A program made the translations under genes and the position numbers. The notes under the pieces were generated by a model. The model was not told the origin of the DNA, searched no databases, and was given only the letters and a program-made list of their open reading frames with translations. From the NCBI GenBank assembly GCA_964036665.1, contig OZ038526.1:1364001-1428000 (forward strand): 64,000 bases of DNA. The letters are read 5' to 3'. Shown piece by piece: positions 10,914 through 22,357 of the stretch. Within the stretch, counting starts at the first letter, position 1. Every line of letters begins with the position of its first letter. The DNA is from Gordius sp. MW1. Taxonomy: Eukaryota; Nematomorpha; Gordioida; Gordea; Gordiidae.

Positions 10914-13610
10914 AAATACGCCCTTCGGGCGTAACTGGGGGCTTCGCCCCCAGACCCCCTTGGGGGCTTCGCCCCCAAGTCCCCCGTTGGGGGCTACATC
11001 CCCAAACCCCCATCTCCGGGGGGCTCCGCCCCCAGACCCTCGGAGAAGGGGGAGAAGGGAAGGGGGGGGGAAGGGAAGAGGGGACGACTCATCTATTCTA
11101 CGTATAAATGTAGCATATTTGCTATGCAATTTATGGGCGAGAAAGGTGTGAAGGGGCGAGAATGCCTATAGATGGTAGGATAATTGCTAGGGTTTCCCCC
11201 TTGACTACTCCCATGCTAGTTACACAACATAAAAATAAATAAAATTCATTTAAATTTAAAACCTCAAATTTACTCGCCGTTTTATAACGTATGTTTTGCA
11301 TGTGATAAAAATTTGAAGAAGAAAAAGATAGTATTTTTTTAATTTGGCAGAAGCTGGCCATGTAACAAGGGATTGTTTTGTAAAATGAAATGTGAACATC
11401 AAAATAATCAAATATACTTTAAAAATTCTATTATTATATCAAAATATGGAAAAAAATGACCATTGACTAAATTGTGAATCGAAATTTTAATTTTCGTTTT
11501 TGAATTTGTTAACATTGATAATTACCCTGTTCCCCACCCCCTACAGAACCCTATGCCTTTACTGATATGGGTCCCTGTGTCCCCACACTTATTAACGGCT
11601 TAATCAATGATATTTAACGATTATCTCACTTTTATATACTTATATTAATAATAGCATGTATATTAAAATCTTCTATTGCTGTTAAAATTTTGTTCTGATT
11701 TTTTTAATTAAAAATTGTTCAAATTCAACAAAAAATTTCTCCCAACAATTCTGCAAAATCTTAACATTGTGATGTTTTATAATATAATGTTTGTTACCGT
11801 CTAGGTTAGGCTTTCTTTAGTGTATTACTAATTTTATATTAATTTATTTGCTAAAATATAAAAGGCAAGGAGGGGGTTATAAAAATAACCAGGCCAATTG
11901 ATGAACCTTAAATTAAGTTCTGGCTACTACTATTAATATAAAACTATTGGTATTCTCTTCCATATATAAATCTTTTCAATATCCATGTAAATATGATGAC
12001 GTATTATGCATGTTTAATGTTATTAATTTAATTGAAACTATTTTCTAACACTTAAAATTAACCTAATATTGTGAAATAATCTTCATCTCCTCCACTCCCG
12101 CCCCCTAGCGGTGGGCGGATAAGAGAGGAAGATAGGGGTAGGGGTTTAACCTTGGCATAGCGCCATTGAAAAAAAAATCAATATAAAATGACGAAGGAAT
12201 AATTTCCCCCTTTCCCCTTTTAATTGCTATATAATAATAATTCTAATATATTGATTATCTTGTTGTAATTTTCAATTATGACAACTGCAATTTCAAACCT
12301 AAATATTAGGTTAATTTAAGTGTTAGAAAATAGTTTCAATTAAAATAACAACAGGCGGAAATTAGAAATAATAAAATTAATTAATCAGCTTTTTAATAAT
12401 AATAGAGAATTGGATTGCCTGTTACGACCGCACATCTAAAAATGATAAAATTTAATAACTTACTTTTGGTTAATGTAAAATGTTATTAAATTGGGATAAT
12501 TCCTATTGTGGCTTATAATAAAAATTTTTGAAAATAAAATTTAAATATATAAAAATGCGTTAGATATTAAAAAATATGAATTTTAAAAATAAGATGTAAT
12601 AATAATTAGATTTATTAATAAGATATCTAAAAATAAAATAGTATAGATATTCAAAAATGGTATAAGGCATTTTTTTCATTGGTCAGCAGCCAGGACAGGG
12701 TAGAGGTGGTTATAAATTCATAATAGTCAAAAAAACGAAAAAATAATTTTCGAATCACATTTTGGCCAATGGTCATTTTTTTCATTGGTCAGCAGCCAGG
12801 ACACGGTAAAAGTGGATATAAATTTATAAGAGTCAAAACAAAAAAAATTTTCGAATCACATTTTGGCCAATGGTCATTTTTTTTAATTGGTCAGTACCAA
12901 CAGATGGTCTATAAATCAGTGTTAGCGAAAAAAGGGAAAAAAATAATTTTGATTCACATTTTGGCCTATGGTCATTTTTTTCCATCAGTCAGCAATCAAC
13001 GGACGGCCAAAAAGTCATAATAGCATTGGTAGTAACAGGAACAATCATAATAATCAAAAAAAACGAAAAAAATAATTCCGATTCACATTTTGGCCAATGG
13101 TCATTTTTTCCATCCGTCAGCACCCAACAGACGGCCAAAAGTCATAATAGCATTGGTAGTAACAGGAACAATCATAATAATCGAAAAAAAAGGAAAAAAA
13201 TAATTTTAATTCACATTTTGGCCAATGGTCATTTTTTTCCATCGGTTAGCACCCAACGGACGGTCAAAAAGTCATAATAACATTGGTAGTAACAGGAACA
13301 ATCATAATAGTTAAAAAAAACGAAAAAAATAATTCCGATTCACATTTTGGCCAATGGTCATTTTTTTCCATCGGTCAGCAATCAACGGACGGCCAAAAAG
13401 TCATAATAGCATTGGTAGTAACAGGAACAATCATAATAGTCGAAAAAAACCCCGGGATTCGAACCCCAAAACTGGTTAAATTAACAAAAATTAAAAGTAA
13501 ACAAAACAAGACATTCGGTGCGTGACATTCGGTGCGCACGCCGAATAGCGGACGCCGAATAGGCGGACAAACAAAATGGAAAGTGATCCCATAAATTGCA
13601 TAGCAATTAA
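10914..13610 (-). mobile_element. HINE copy H3, long variant with GC-hairpin 3' end
   Basis: Read on the minus strand, it starts at 13,610 with the family 5' end (ATTGCTATGCAATTTATGGG). It passes ttcggcgtgcgcaccgaat and a 0.8-kb minisatellite (12,665-13,445), then a segment containing cggtcgtaacaggca (about 12,418-12,432). It ends at 10,914 with a subterminal inverted repeat (near 11,120), a pyrimidine tract, a series of GC hairpins and ACGCCCTTCGGGCGTA. A separate plus-oriented HINE fragment lies inside at 11,440-11,800. Copy H7 at 45,979-49,667 has the same layout. No transposition protein is encoded. Confidence 0.75.
10918..11045. repeat. Array of GC hairpins (GGGGGCTTCGCCCCC type)
   Basis: Several perfect short stems with TTC or TCC loops stand side by side, led by ACGCCCTTCGGGCGTA. 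They stand out strongly from the AT-rich surroundings. The same array lies at 45,984-46,200 at the 3' end of H7. Confidence 0.85.
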
Positions 13611-15203
13611 AAGTAACAACATATCTCTCTCCCCTCCCTCACCTACTCTCCTCTCTTTCTCCTCCGTTCCCGCCCCCTTCATGTGTGCTTGGAGAGATAA
13701 GGGGGCGGGAGTGGAAGAGATGGAGAAAGGGAGAGATTAATGTGTTAGTAAACATCGCGTGTGTAGTAACTACTCTAATGTACTCCTTTTTCCAAACATA
13801 GCGGGACGAATTTTGATAAGGGGAAGGGGTTTAGGCAAATGTGTATAAATTTTAATATAAGGGTAATATAAAAATAATAAAATAAACCCCTATAGATGAA
13901 CAGTCTTGTTAAGGAGCGGGCGCTCCGAAGCGCCGCTTGATTTTTTCAGAAAAAGCTGGAGCGCCCCTCCTTTTAAAAATGAGGAGCGGACGCGGGAGTA
14001 GCTCCTACGGATATTGGATATTCATTTAGGGAGTTTTATAGGGGTTTTGATAGCTGTGGATATCTATGCTGCTGTATAAGACTTTTATTTAAATTTCTCA
14101 TAAAGACTAGCTAATTATAATTACCGATGGTTGGCTTGAATTTTTTCTACATCGTCCAAGCCCAAATTCCATTTTAAAATTTGTGTTTCTTTTGGAAACT
14201 TGTCTAGCTTTTTGCTTTATAACGGATAATTTCCAAACTGGCTAGATATCGCTAAAAATTAATGATGACCCTTGCTAAATGAGTCTGACCCTAGTCCAAG
14301 GCCAAGTTAAGGACCTAAATCGTAATGTATAATTAATTTTAAGAGTTTCGGTATGAATTATTTGATATGAAGAACTTGATTAGAAAAAAGGTAATTTTGG
14401 GTTTGGTATCAAAAACGCGACTTTGTAAAAGTTTGTCTTTCAAAAATATTTAGTAAATCATAAAACGCAAAATACTTATGAACGTAGGCCTTAAACTATT
14501 TGTTCATAATGACCTAGTTAAAAATTATGAATCCCCTGGCCACGACCATTGTGCAGGGGCGTAAGGGGCGTTGACAAAAGGTTAAAACAATTTACCAAAT
14601 TTTGCGGAAATCTTTATAAAATTTTGTCTAATAAGTAATAATAATATGTATCAAAAAATTTGAACACCCCCACCCCCCTTTAAGCATATAACTTAAATTT
14701 TAAGCCTTTTTAAAACACACACAAATACGTGCTCAAAGCATTAGTATTTTTTGCACATTAACTAAAAGGCTGCACAAGTCTCACCCTAAACTAAACCGAT
14801 ATGTGTGTTTGGAGTAGGACGGGCTTTATATTGCAACGATTTAAAGTTTATATTCGATTTAAAGTTTATATTAAAGGGCAAACTGATAAAATCAAAAGTA
14901 AAAGTGATTTACGTAACAACGAATTCATTTTCCTCGCATCTTATTATTTATTGTAAACGGGGGGGGGGGGGGGGGGGGATTATCTAATATCAACTTAGCA
15001 TAAAAAGCGCCCTGAGAGCATTTGCTTACCATAGACAAACAGTTAAGGCCCATACCTCTTGTACCCCCCATTCGTGACATTTGTTTTAGAGTGTTCCTTA
15101 AGACAAAAATTAATGTTATCAGGCTTCATTTTATGGTGATAATAACATATAATTGAAGAAAGGCATTAAGCTTGTAATATATAGCGTAATTTGTAATATC
15201 AGT
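13611..15203. other. No gene; repeat scraps and a G-run
   Basis: A pyrimidine/purine inverted arrangement sits at 13,630-13,740 (tcccgcccccttcatg opposite ataagggggcgggagtgg). A GC-rich stretch at 13,917-14,012 contains ggagcgggcgctcc and two more GGAGCG-type motifs. 14,040-14,290 resembles the HINE-B subfamily (see 31,306). A run of 19 G lies at 14,960-14,978. No coding frame is credible. Confidence 0.5.
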
Positions 15204-16914
15204 TTTAATTGCTATGCAATTTATGGGCTCGTTTTTTGTTGTCCGTCCGTCCGTTGTCCGTCCGTCCCTATCTATTTGCATTGGGTATATTAGGTTACCG
15301 ATTTTTTAAATTAATGCATGAGACCCTCATCTCTATCTCCGTCGCTTTCGGGCGGGGTCGGGTTTTAATTGCTATGTTAAATTAATGCATAAGTATATCT
15401 ATTCGTTTTTGAATTGGGTAACATTGATATTAATTCCTATAATTACCCTATGCCCTCCACTACAAGGGCCTATGCCTCTACTGATATGGGTCCCTGTGCC
15501 CCTACAAAAGTCTATGCCTCTACTGATATGGGTCCCTGTGCCCCTACAAAAGTCTATGCCTCTATTAATGTGGGTTCGAACCCCGGCGAACGTTCTGAAT
15601 TACTGGTTCGATTCCCGGAGAGGGCAAAATTTTTTTTTATTTTTTAAATTAAATTAATATATTTTTCCTGTTACTACCATTGATAATATGACTTTTTGGC
15701 CGTCCGCTTGTTCTATTATTGTTTCATTTTATTATATAATAAACATAAATAAAAGTTGTTTACTTTTAATTGCTATGCAATTTAACTAGTTTTTGGGTTA
15801 GAATCCCGGAGTTTTTTTGACTCTTATGATTGTTCTTGTTACTATCATTGATAATAAGACTTTTTGGCCGTCCGCTGGCTGCTGACCAATAAAAAAATGA
15901 CCATTGGCCAAAATGTGAATCCGAGTTTATTTTTTCGTTTTTTTTGACTATTATGATTGTTCCTGTTACTACCATTGCTATTATGACTTTGGCCGTCCGC
16001 TGGCTCCTGACCGATGGAAAAAATGACCATTGGTCAAAATGTGAATCGAAATTATTTTTTTCGTTTTTTTTTGACTATTATGATTGTTCCTGTTCCTACC
16101 ATTGCTATTATGGCTTTTTGGCCGTCCGCTGGCTGCTGACCAATGGAATAAAATGATCATTGGCCAAAATGTGATTCGAAAATTTTTTTTTCGTTTTTTT
16201 TGACTATTATGAATTTATACCACTTTTACCGTGTCCTGGCTGCTGACCAATGGAAAAAAACGACCATTGGCCAAAATGTGATTCGAAAATTTTTTTTTCG
16301 TTTTTTTTTACTCTTATGAATTTATATCCATTTTTCCCGTGTGCTGGCTGCTGACCAATGGAAAAAAATGACCATTGGCCAAAGTGAGCATCAAATTTTT
16401 TTTTCCGTTTTTTGGCTATCATTGACCTATAGAGTATCTGTTGGTACTGACCAATGGAGAAAAAATGACCATTCGCCAAATTTTTGATTTTTTTAATTAA
16501 AAATTGTTCAAATTCAACAAAAAATTTCTCCCAACAATTCTGCAAATTCTTAACATTGTGATGTTTTATAATATAATGTTTGTTAGGCCCATAATCACTA
16601 AAAGCCATAAAAACTAATGTAATACGCAACTAGATGCAAACACTAAATCTAACCCTAACCCTTGCCTATATTACATTTTGCCTATATTACATTTTGCCAA
16701 TTAATTAATCATTAGGCATTTAATACCCCCCTATAGGCATTCTCGCCCCTTCCCACCTTTCTCGCCCATAAATTGCATAGCAAATATGATAAATTTATAC
16801 GAAGTATAGATGAGTCGTCCCCCCTTCCCTTCCCCCCTTCCCCCCTTCCCTTCCCCCCTTCCCCCCTTCCCTTCTCCCCTCCCCCTTCCCACGAGGGCCG
16901 AAGGCCCGAGTTTT
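15204..16914 (+). mobile_element. HINE copy H4, both ends present
   Basis: A 1.7-kb copy with the 5' end TTAATTGCTATGCAATTTAT at 15,205, CCGTCCGT repeats, short tandem 'ctatgcctctactgatatgg' units (15,460-15,570) and B-box-like GGTTCGAACCC and GGTTCGATTCC motifs (15,580-15,620). The minisatellite covers 15,680-16,480. The conserved region with an antisense open frame (16,207-16,629), a subterminal inverted repeat of the 5' end (near 16,765-16,790), a C/T tract and the terminal hairpin (16,890-16,912) follow. It encodes no transposition proteins. Confidence 0.8.
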
Positions 16915-18719
16915 ATATATACCATGCGGAAAAAAAATATATTTTTGTTTTCCGATTTAAGACATATGTAAATAAGTAAAAAGCTTAAACTCTCAAACAT
17001 CATATGAGCAATAATAAATTTTCGCATTTTTCATAAATGATGTACTGACGATCTCCGATTCTTATAAAACCTATAATGCTCAATGTGTTAATGATGATAA
17101 AGTGTCACCAAGTGCTCTTAATCTTAGCATCACTATCCTCCCAGTGGTTTGCGCGAAGGGTAATATTAAATTGTGCAGATCATATTTTAGGGGAATGGGC
17201 GTAGCCAGGATTGCATTTAAAAAGGGGGGGGGGAGGGCAATAATAATTTAAGGAGGGGTAAAATGATTTAGTAATTTTATCCATACTCAACATAAATAGA
17301 CCAAAGGTTTTGGGTCTGCTTGTCTTAGTCGACCTCTGGGCTCAATCGAATTTGAAAAACAAACCAGAAGCGTATGTCTTAGTAAAACCTAAGGTCGACC
17401 AAACAAAACCCAGCTGTTATTACCCACTCCCGTATGAAAATATTTGAGGAGAGTGACAAAAACCAAAGAATGCAACTTAAGAATTTGATTTCTTATTATG
17501 TGACGAAATAAAAGGATTAAAGTGTGTGCTTAAAAGATGTGCTTTTATTGAATATGAAGCTCTTGACAAACGCGACATTAATTAAAATGGGATGGGAAAT
17601 TGACACATCATCTTTAAAAACGCCCCCCCCCCAAAAAAAAAAAAATAAAAAAAATAAATGTAGTGTATATTAAAAATTAGAATTTATAGTTATTCAATTT
17701 TTAACCGGTACAATCTATATTTATTTAATAACTTGCTAAACGTATGTAATACCAAATTTAATGGAGAGGTAAAGTAACAGAATCTGATGGCCTCTTCTCA
17801 ATCCACCTTTATGAGACTTTACCAAATATTGTAAGCAATATAACCAGCATTCAATTAATTTTATCAATTAAATTTGAGCACGACAACAATATTATACGAG
17901 ATTTGTTTTAAGAACGCCATACCATAACAACGGTAAATCTAGCAATATGTTATCTATCTCACGGAGAGCCATTGCCCAAAAAGAGTCCAACTAGAAAATT
18001 TATTAGAGGTTAGTGTAGACAAGTACCTGTACAACGCAGTCTAAAAAGATGACAAAAGTTGGGCTTGTCAATTAATCGTGTTCCCACCAACGACACCGTT
18101 GTTGTCCGTCAAGGTATCGGGCACGCTAGCGCTACGATATGTTTTAGAAGGTATATTTCCCCCCTCATTTTCCAATATATGGCTCTTATAGATTCATAAC
18201 TAAAGTCAAACTTAGTTTTTGTACTAAGACAAAATTAAGAGATTGAATTTTTATGCAAAAATATATTTAAAAAGATGCTTTGATTAGGACCTCACCTTGA
18301 CAAAAATTTTTCCTAATATCATATTCAATCTTAATGGCAAGATAATTAGTTAGTTGAGCATCAGATAAGCAATAATTTTGTACCAGAGTCTAAACCACTT
18401 AATTTTAGAGTTCGGTTAATGAAATAGAATGTTAACAAAAGTTATAATATTAATCTTATAAGATTTAAAAAGGTTTTATAATCTTTTAAAAAGGCACTGT
18501 CTATAATGCTAGTCAACCTGCACGAATGACTTAAAAATTCGATTTGAAGAGTAATAAAGGGTCCGATCAATGTAGTCAAAAGTTTAGTAAAAGGGCAATT
18601 CCAAGACAAATCCAAACGTTTTCGACCGACCAATAAATAATTTTTGGTGAGGCGGTAGACATTATGTATTATAGTAATTTCTCAAAATTTTAGTCATTTT
18701 GGGCCTTTATTTTGTAAGT
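16915..18719. other. No gene; MITE pieces only
   Basis: A hAT-MITE left end (TGGGCGTAGCCAGGATTG) is at 17,197, with no matching right end seen. A second MITE type lies at 17,284-17,437. C- and A-runs occur near 17,620-17,650. The rest is AT-rich without a convincing frame. Confidence 0.5.
17284..17437. mobile_element. MITE of the GGTCGACC family, copy 1
   Basis: It holds the paired motifs gtcgacctctggg near its left part and aaggtcgaccaaacaaaacc at its right end. It resembles 20,092-20,268 in length and internal order (aaatttgaaaaacggaccag against aatttgaaaaacaaaccag). One further half copy occurs at about 46,622-46,660. The target duplication was not resolved. Confidence 0.55.
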
Positions 18720-19375
18720 TATGGACGTTCGAAGGGCCAAAATTATTGTCATATTTTGAAAGTAATGGCAAAATTGAATTAAATATTGGTGCATTTTGTT
18801 CCTAAAATTTCTCAATCAAAATAATTTAACAAAAAACCTCAAACTTTTGCGGTTAATATTTTGTGGTCAAATTAGTAAAAATTCATAAAAACCTATTTAG
18901 CCTCCATATGAAATCACTAATTTGACAATGTGCACTCCTTTATGACCCATTACCATATTTCAATCATAAAAAGTTTGGGGTCGGCTACGTGATCGTCAAA
19001 AAATTCGAATAATTACATCCAAAAATGTTCCTAGATGGCGGTATAATCAAATATTATAAGAACATATTTTGATGTTTGCTTTAGGCGCAAGAAGAAGTGG
19101 AGGATGTGATTGGCTAATCTGAGGGGATTAATTTCATAAGATACAATTTAAGTGCTTTAATTTTTGAGGTAACTCATTGATTTTCAAAGTCATGCAACAA
19201 TTGCTCATACTCTTTTACACTACTAAATATATCCCACTCAAAATATTGAGAATTGACATTTGCAAAATTGCATCTTTAGATGTTGCAAAATACATTTCAT
19301 TGTTATCTAAATTTTTTGAATAAATAGAACAAATATTACAATCAAATCAAATAGTTCTTTTGGTTTTTGATAGCT
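18720..19375. repeat. Dispersed repeat U, uninterrupted copy
   Basis: About 650 bp paralogous to 51,655-51,695 plus 54,567-55,085. Both share gaaagtaatggc, attggtgcattt, acctcaaacttttgcggtta and caacaattgctcatactc. This copy carries the intact site gtgcattt at 18,789-18,796, where the other copy holds a 2.87-kb hAT-type insertion. The repeat is unclassified and has no coding sense. Confidence 0.8.
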
Positions 19376-19469
19376 GCACTTATATCTAAAAATACAGCAA
19401 GGCTATGGAATTCTAGTTGTATCACATTAATTGTTTTTAAATACAATATGAAAATGTTGGAATATGTAT

Positions 19470-19680
19470 TTGGTCCCACAATCATGGAATGTTTTAATGC
19501 GTTTCTTCCGTCTTGATCTGTTAAGGGCCATGTCTTGATTATTCTTCTTAGTTTTCCTTGTCCACTTGACCTTTCCACGTGATACGGTCGTCCTCTTCCT
19601 CTCTCCCCCTGTGGCTTTATGTTCAGTATTTTTAGATTTACATCATTCGTTTCTCTTCCTATTATATGCCATAAGCTCTA
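19470..19680 (-). pseudogene. RTE 3' end remnant
   Basis: The minus-strand translation holds ETNDVNLKILNIK, then GERGRGRP, and ends NALKHSMIVGPN. This aligns with the C-terminal end of the RTE elements at 6,680-6,860 and 61,547-61,740. It is only a 3' scrap, with a frame change near GRGRP. Confidence 0.7.
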
Positions 19681-20091
19681 TTTATTGAAATTTATTGTTA
19701 GGCAATGATATCAAAATTTGTAGTTTTAAATTAAAAGCGAACAACTTGGAAAAAACTGAAAATTTTTGTCAAAAGTGAGCCCATAAATTGCATAACAATT
19801 AATAATAACTTGTTTTAATACCTAAAGTCAAATCAATGTCAACTTTATAAATCATATTTACATATATATGGCGGTAAATTTGCAGGTTAATTTTTTTAGA
19901 ATATACATATCTCTTAAATTAGGTAAATGAAGCTAAGATAATTTATATAATTATATACACATATTTATATACAATTAATAAATTGGCATACATCTAACAC
20001 ATAATGAAGAGATTTTATGATCAATTTTTTGCATTTAAAAAAGCATTTTGAAAAATTGAAAATTATACCTTGATGTGTGAAAACGGCTGGG

Positions 20092-20268
20092 CATTGTTTG
20101 CTCGACCTTTGGTTATAGTCGACTAAACCTAAATAGAGACCAATGGTTTTTTGCTCTGTTTTTTAATCGACCCCTAGGCATAGTCGAAATTTGAAAAACG
20201 GACCAGAGTCTACAGTTAGTCTTAGTTCCAGGTCGACCAAATGAAACCCTGCCGTTTTTACAACACTA
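20092..20268. mobile_element. MITE of the GGTCGACC family, copy 2
   Basis: An imperfect terminal inverted repeat of about 30 bp: the left side has aacggctgggcattgtttgc then tcgacctttgg; the right end, reversed, reads AACGGCAGGGTTTCATTTGG then TCGACCTGG. The target duplication is not clear. No coding capacity. Confidence 0.55.
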
Positions 20269-20354
20269 TCATTTATATAAAAATAAAATTTAATTTCAAA
20301 GATAAGAATTAAAATATGCTAAATTTTTATGCCAAACCTAACATGCCTTATCGC

Positions 20355-20672
20355 TTCGTCTGTATAACAGGCTCAATCGATGGTTGATAGATTTGCTACC
20401 CAGGCGAAACAAGCAGGGCTGTTTATAAATGCTGATAAGTGCTCCATGCTTGTAATAAATAATCAATCGGAGAAGGAGTTAGGTATCTGGGAGTAGAACT
20501 AACAGAGGATACATATGCTGACTAAGACTTGGAATTTAAGCTCCGGCGAACCCTTGTAAAATTTTACTCTTGTTCGGCAATCTGCCTCTCACGCCTCAAC
20601 ACCCGCTTGAAAATCTTTAAAGTTATGATTCTATCGACCCTTCTTTATGGGTGTGAATCTTGGTCGTTGCGT
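20355..20672 (+). pseudogene. Non-LTR reverse transcriptase fragment
   Basis: Degenerate plus-strand coding. One frame reads QAGLFINADKCSMLVIN (the palm region after the catalytic box); another reads RLNTRLKIFKVMILSTLLYG then CESW, the well-conserved end of many LINE RT domains. At least two frame changes separate them. The fragment stops at about 20,672, where the region next to the gypsy element begins. The clade cannot be fixed from so short a piece. Confidence 0.7.
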
Positions 20673-20933
20673 GCCCCCGGCATAATTGTAGGTGTTTAAG
20701 CCTACATTATTCTAACTAAAGGAACTTTAATAATATCAAACCAAAAGATATAATATCATAATATTCGAAGGCACGCATTAGTTTATATATCATACTATCG
20801 AGGTTAATATGCATAACTCGTACGTTAGTTGGGGGTTATTCAAATTATACTGATTGTGAATAGAATACGGCGGAGTATGAATAGTGTGTATTCAAATCGA
20901 GTAAGAAGGGTGTTCCAAGGTAATCATAATTTC

Positions 20934-21620
20934 CCTACAGATACTCCCCTTCTTAAAAAATTGCTTAGCAATTCAAACAAAGAATAATTTGCATTGTTTC
21001 GCCGAAATTGTAGTTTCTTAAAGGCCGTGAAGGTTTGTGTTGTGTTGTTTGTGATGGCCGTTTTGAGTAGTGGACAATTTCAATTTCGGCAGACGTTGCA
21101 AAAGACATTGTTGTGTAGTACGGCGTTTAGATTTTCATCGTAATAGCACCCAAGTTAGGTTTGTTCCACATATTGGTACACATTTACCTTGGGATTGTAG
21201 TTAGGTTCGTTCCACATATTGGGACACATTTACCTTGGGATTGTAGTTAGGTTCGTTATATTGGGACACATTTACCTTGAGATTGTAGTTAGAAGAAGGA
21301 TTGTATGGTTTGAGAACCTTGTGCCCAAAAATAATTAAAGGTACTATTATGGGGAAAATAAAAACAAAAATCTAGCGTTGGGGTTAATCTTTTTTTGGGG
21401 GGGGGGAATCAAATACATTCGGCTCCCCCCGTTAAGCGGGGTCAAGCGATAAAGAAGGAACACATGGTTTATTCTACGGAAAACATTAATGATGGCAGAA
21501 AAAACCAAAACTATTTATCGCGTGTCTAAATAATGGGATGGATTGGTTAATATTCAAATGAGGGTTGACTCTGCGTGCGTTATTTCTCTCCGTATCACGA
21601 CCACTACAGATACTCCCCCT
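20934..21620 (-). other. Two polypurine-tract/LTR-start-like sites downstream of gypsy pol
   Basis: On the minus strand, TAGGGGGAGTATCTGTAGTGG occurs at about 21,600-21,619 and AGAAGGGGAGTATCTGTAGGG at about 20,933-20,953. Each looks like a polypurine tract followed by TG, the start of a 3' LTR. I could not match either to a 5' LTR above 25.5 kb, so LTR limits are not assigned. Between them, at about 21,150-21,293, lie three tandem units of about 45-50 bp (acacatttaccttgggattg). Confidence 0.45.
21150..21293. repeat. Three tandem units of about 45-50 bp
   Basis: Units contain gttccacatattgg and acacatttaccttgggattg. The third is shortened. They lie inside the probable LTR region of the gypsy element. 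Confidence 0.75.
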
Positions 21621-21630
21621 ATCAAAATTT

Positions 21631-22357
21631 TTAAGCAGTAAATTTCCGTGGAGTAGTTATAGTTCTTCCATATCTAGACATCCGTTGTTGAACAGGTAAT
21701 GTGTTACTAGCCTCTTCTTTTGTTTCGATCCATGCTGGTTTAAGTCTATCAATAGATATGGTATTTTCTTTGTTATCTTTTGTCACTTTAAAAAATTTCT
21801 TACTCCTTTTTACTACCTTAAACGGTCCATCGTATGGGGGTTGTAAAGATTTTCTGACCGTGTCATTACGTACAAAAACATACTCTGATGTTTTTAAATC
21901 ATTAGGGATATATTCCTTCTTATTATGTTTTCTGGTAGGGCAGAATTTTAAATTTTGCATTATTTCTTTAAGTCTAATTACATAACCTGGTTTAGATGAT
22001 TCTATAAACGATTTTTGAAAAAATTCCCCTGGTAGCCTTAACGTCGTCCCATAAACCATTTCCGAAGGAGTGTATCCGGTATCTTCTTTGATTGTCGACC
22101 TAATAAGAAGAATTTATGAGTGTTTCACTCCATTTTGTTGTATCTTCCTGTGTCATGATGGAAGCCATTAATTTGCCTATGAAACCCCTCAACTAACCCA
22201 TTAGAACACGGGTGATAGGCTGTAGTTTTGATATGGTCAGATCCTAATGTGGATGATAATTCTCGGAATAAATTGGATGTAAATTGAGCCCCTCTATCAG
22301 TAGTTATAACCTTTGGGACACCAAAATTGGCAACCCAGTATTCAATAAATATTCGTG
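21631..22357 (-). pseudogene. Gypsy integrase, catalytic core (part) and C-terminal domain
   Basis: Between 22,357 and about 22,175 one frame carries GVPKVITTDRGAQFTSNLF, with the second catalytic Asp, and HIKTTAYHPCSNG. The sequence then changes frame (22,150-22,060). The frame from 22,059 to 21,631 (142 codons) opens with MVYGTTLRLPGEFF, usual after the core. It contains YVFVRNDTVRKSLQPPYDGP and FKVVKRSKKFFKV, a GPY/F-like chromatin-contact module, and ISIDRLKPAW at its end. The product would join element cDNA to host DNA. The frame change and the missing catalytic-Glu context make it non-functional. Confidence 0.85.

Noticed and set aside
12769..13525. Chain of 80-codon frames with SHFGQWSFF repeats, also at 48,623-49,570
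   Set aside because: They follow the minisatellite period and change with its indels; composition is that of the repeat.
16773..16979. Proline/serine-rich frames, also at 10,960-11,151 and 46,027-46,330
   Set aside because: They come from the pyrimidine tract and GC hairpins at HINE 3' ends.
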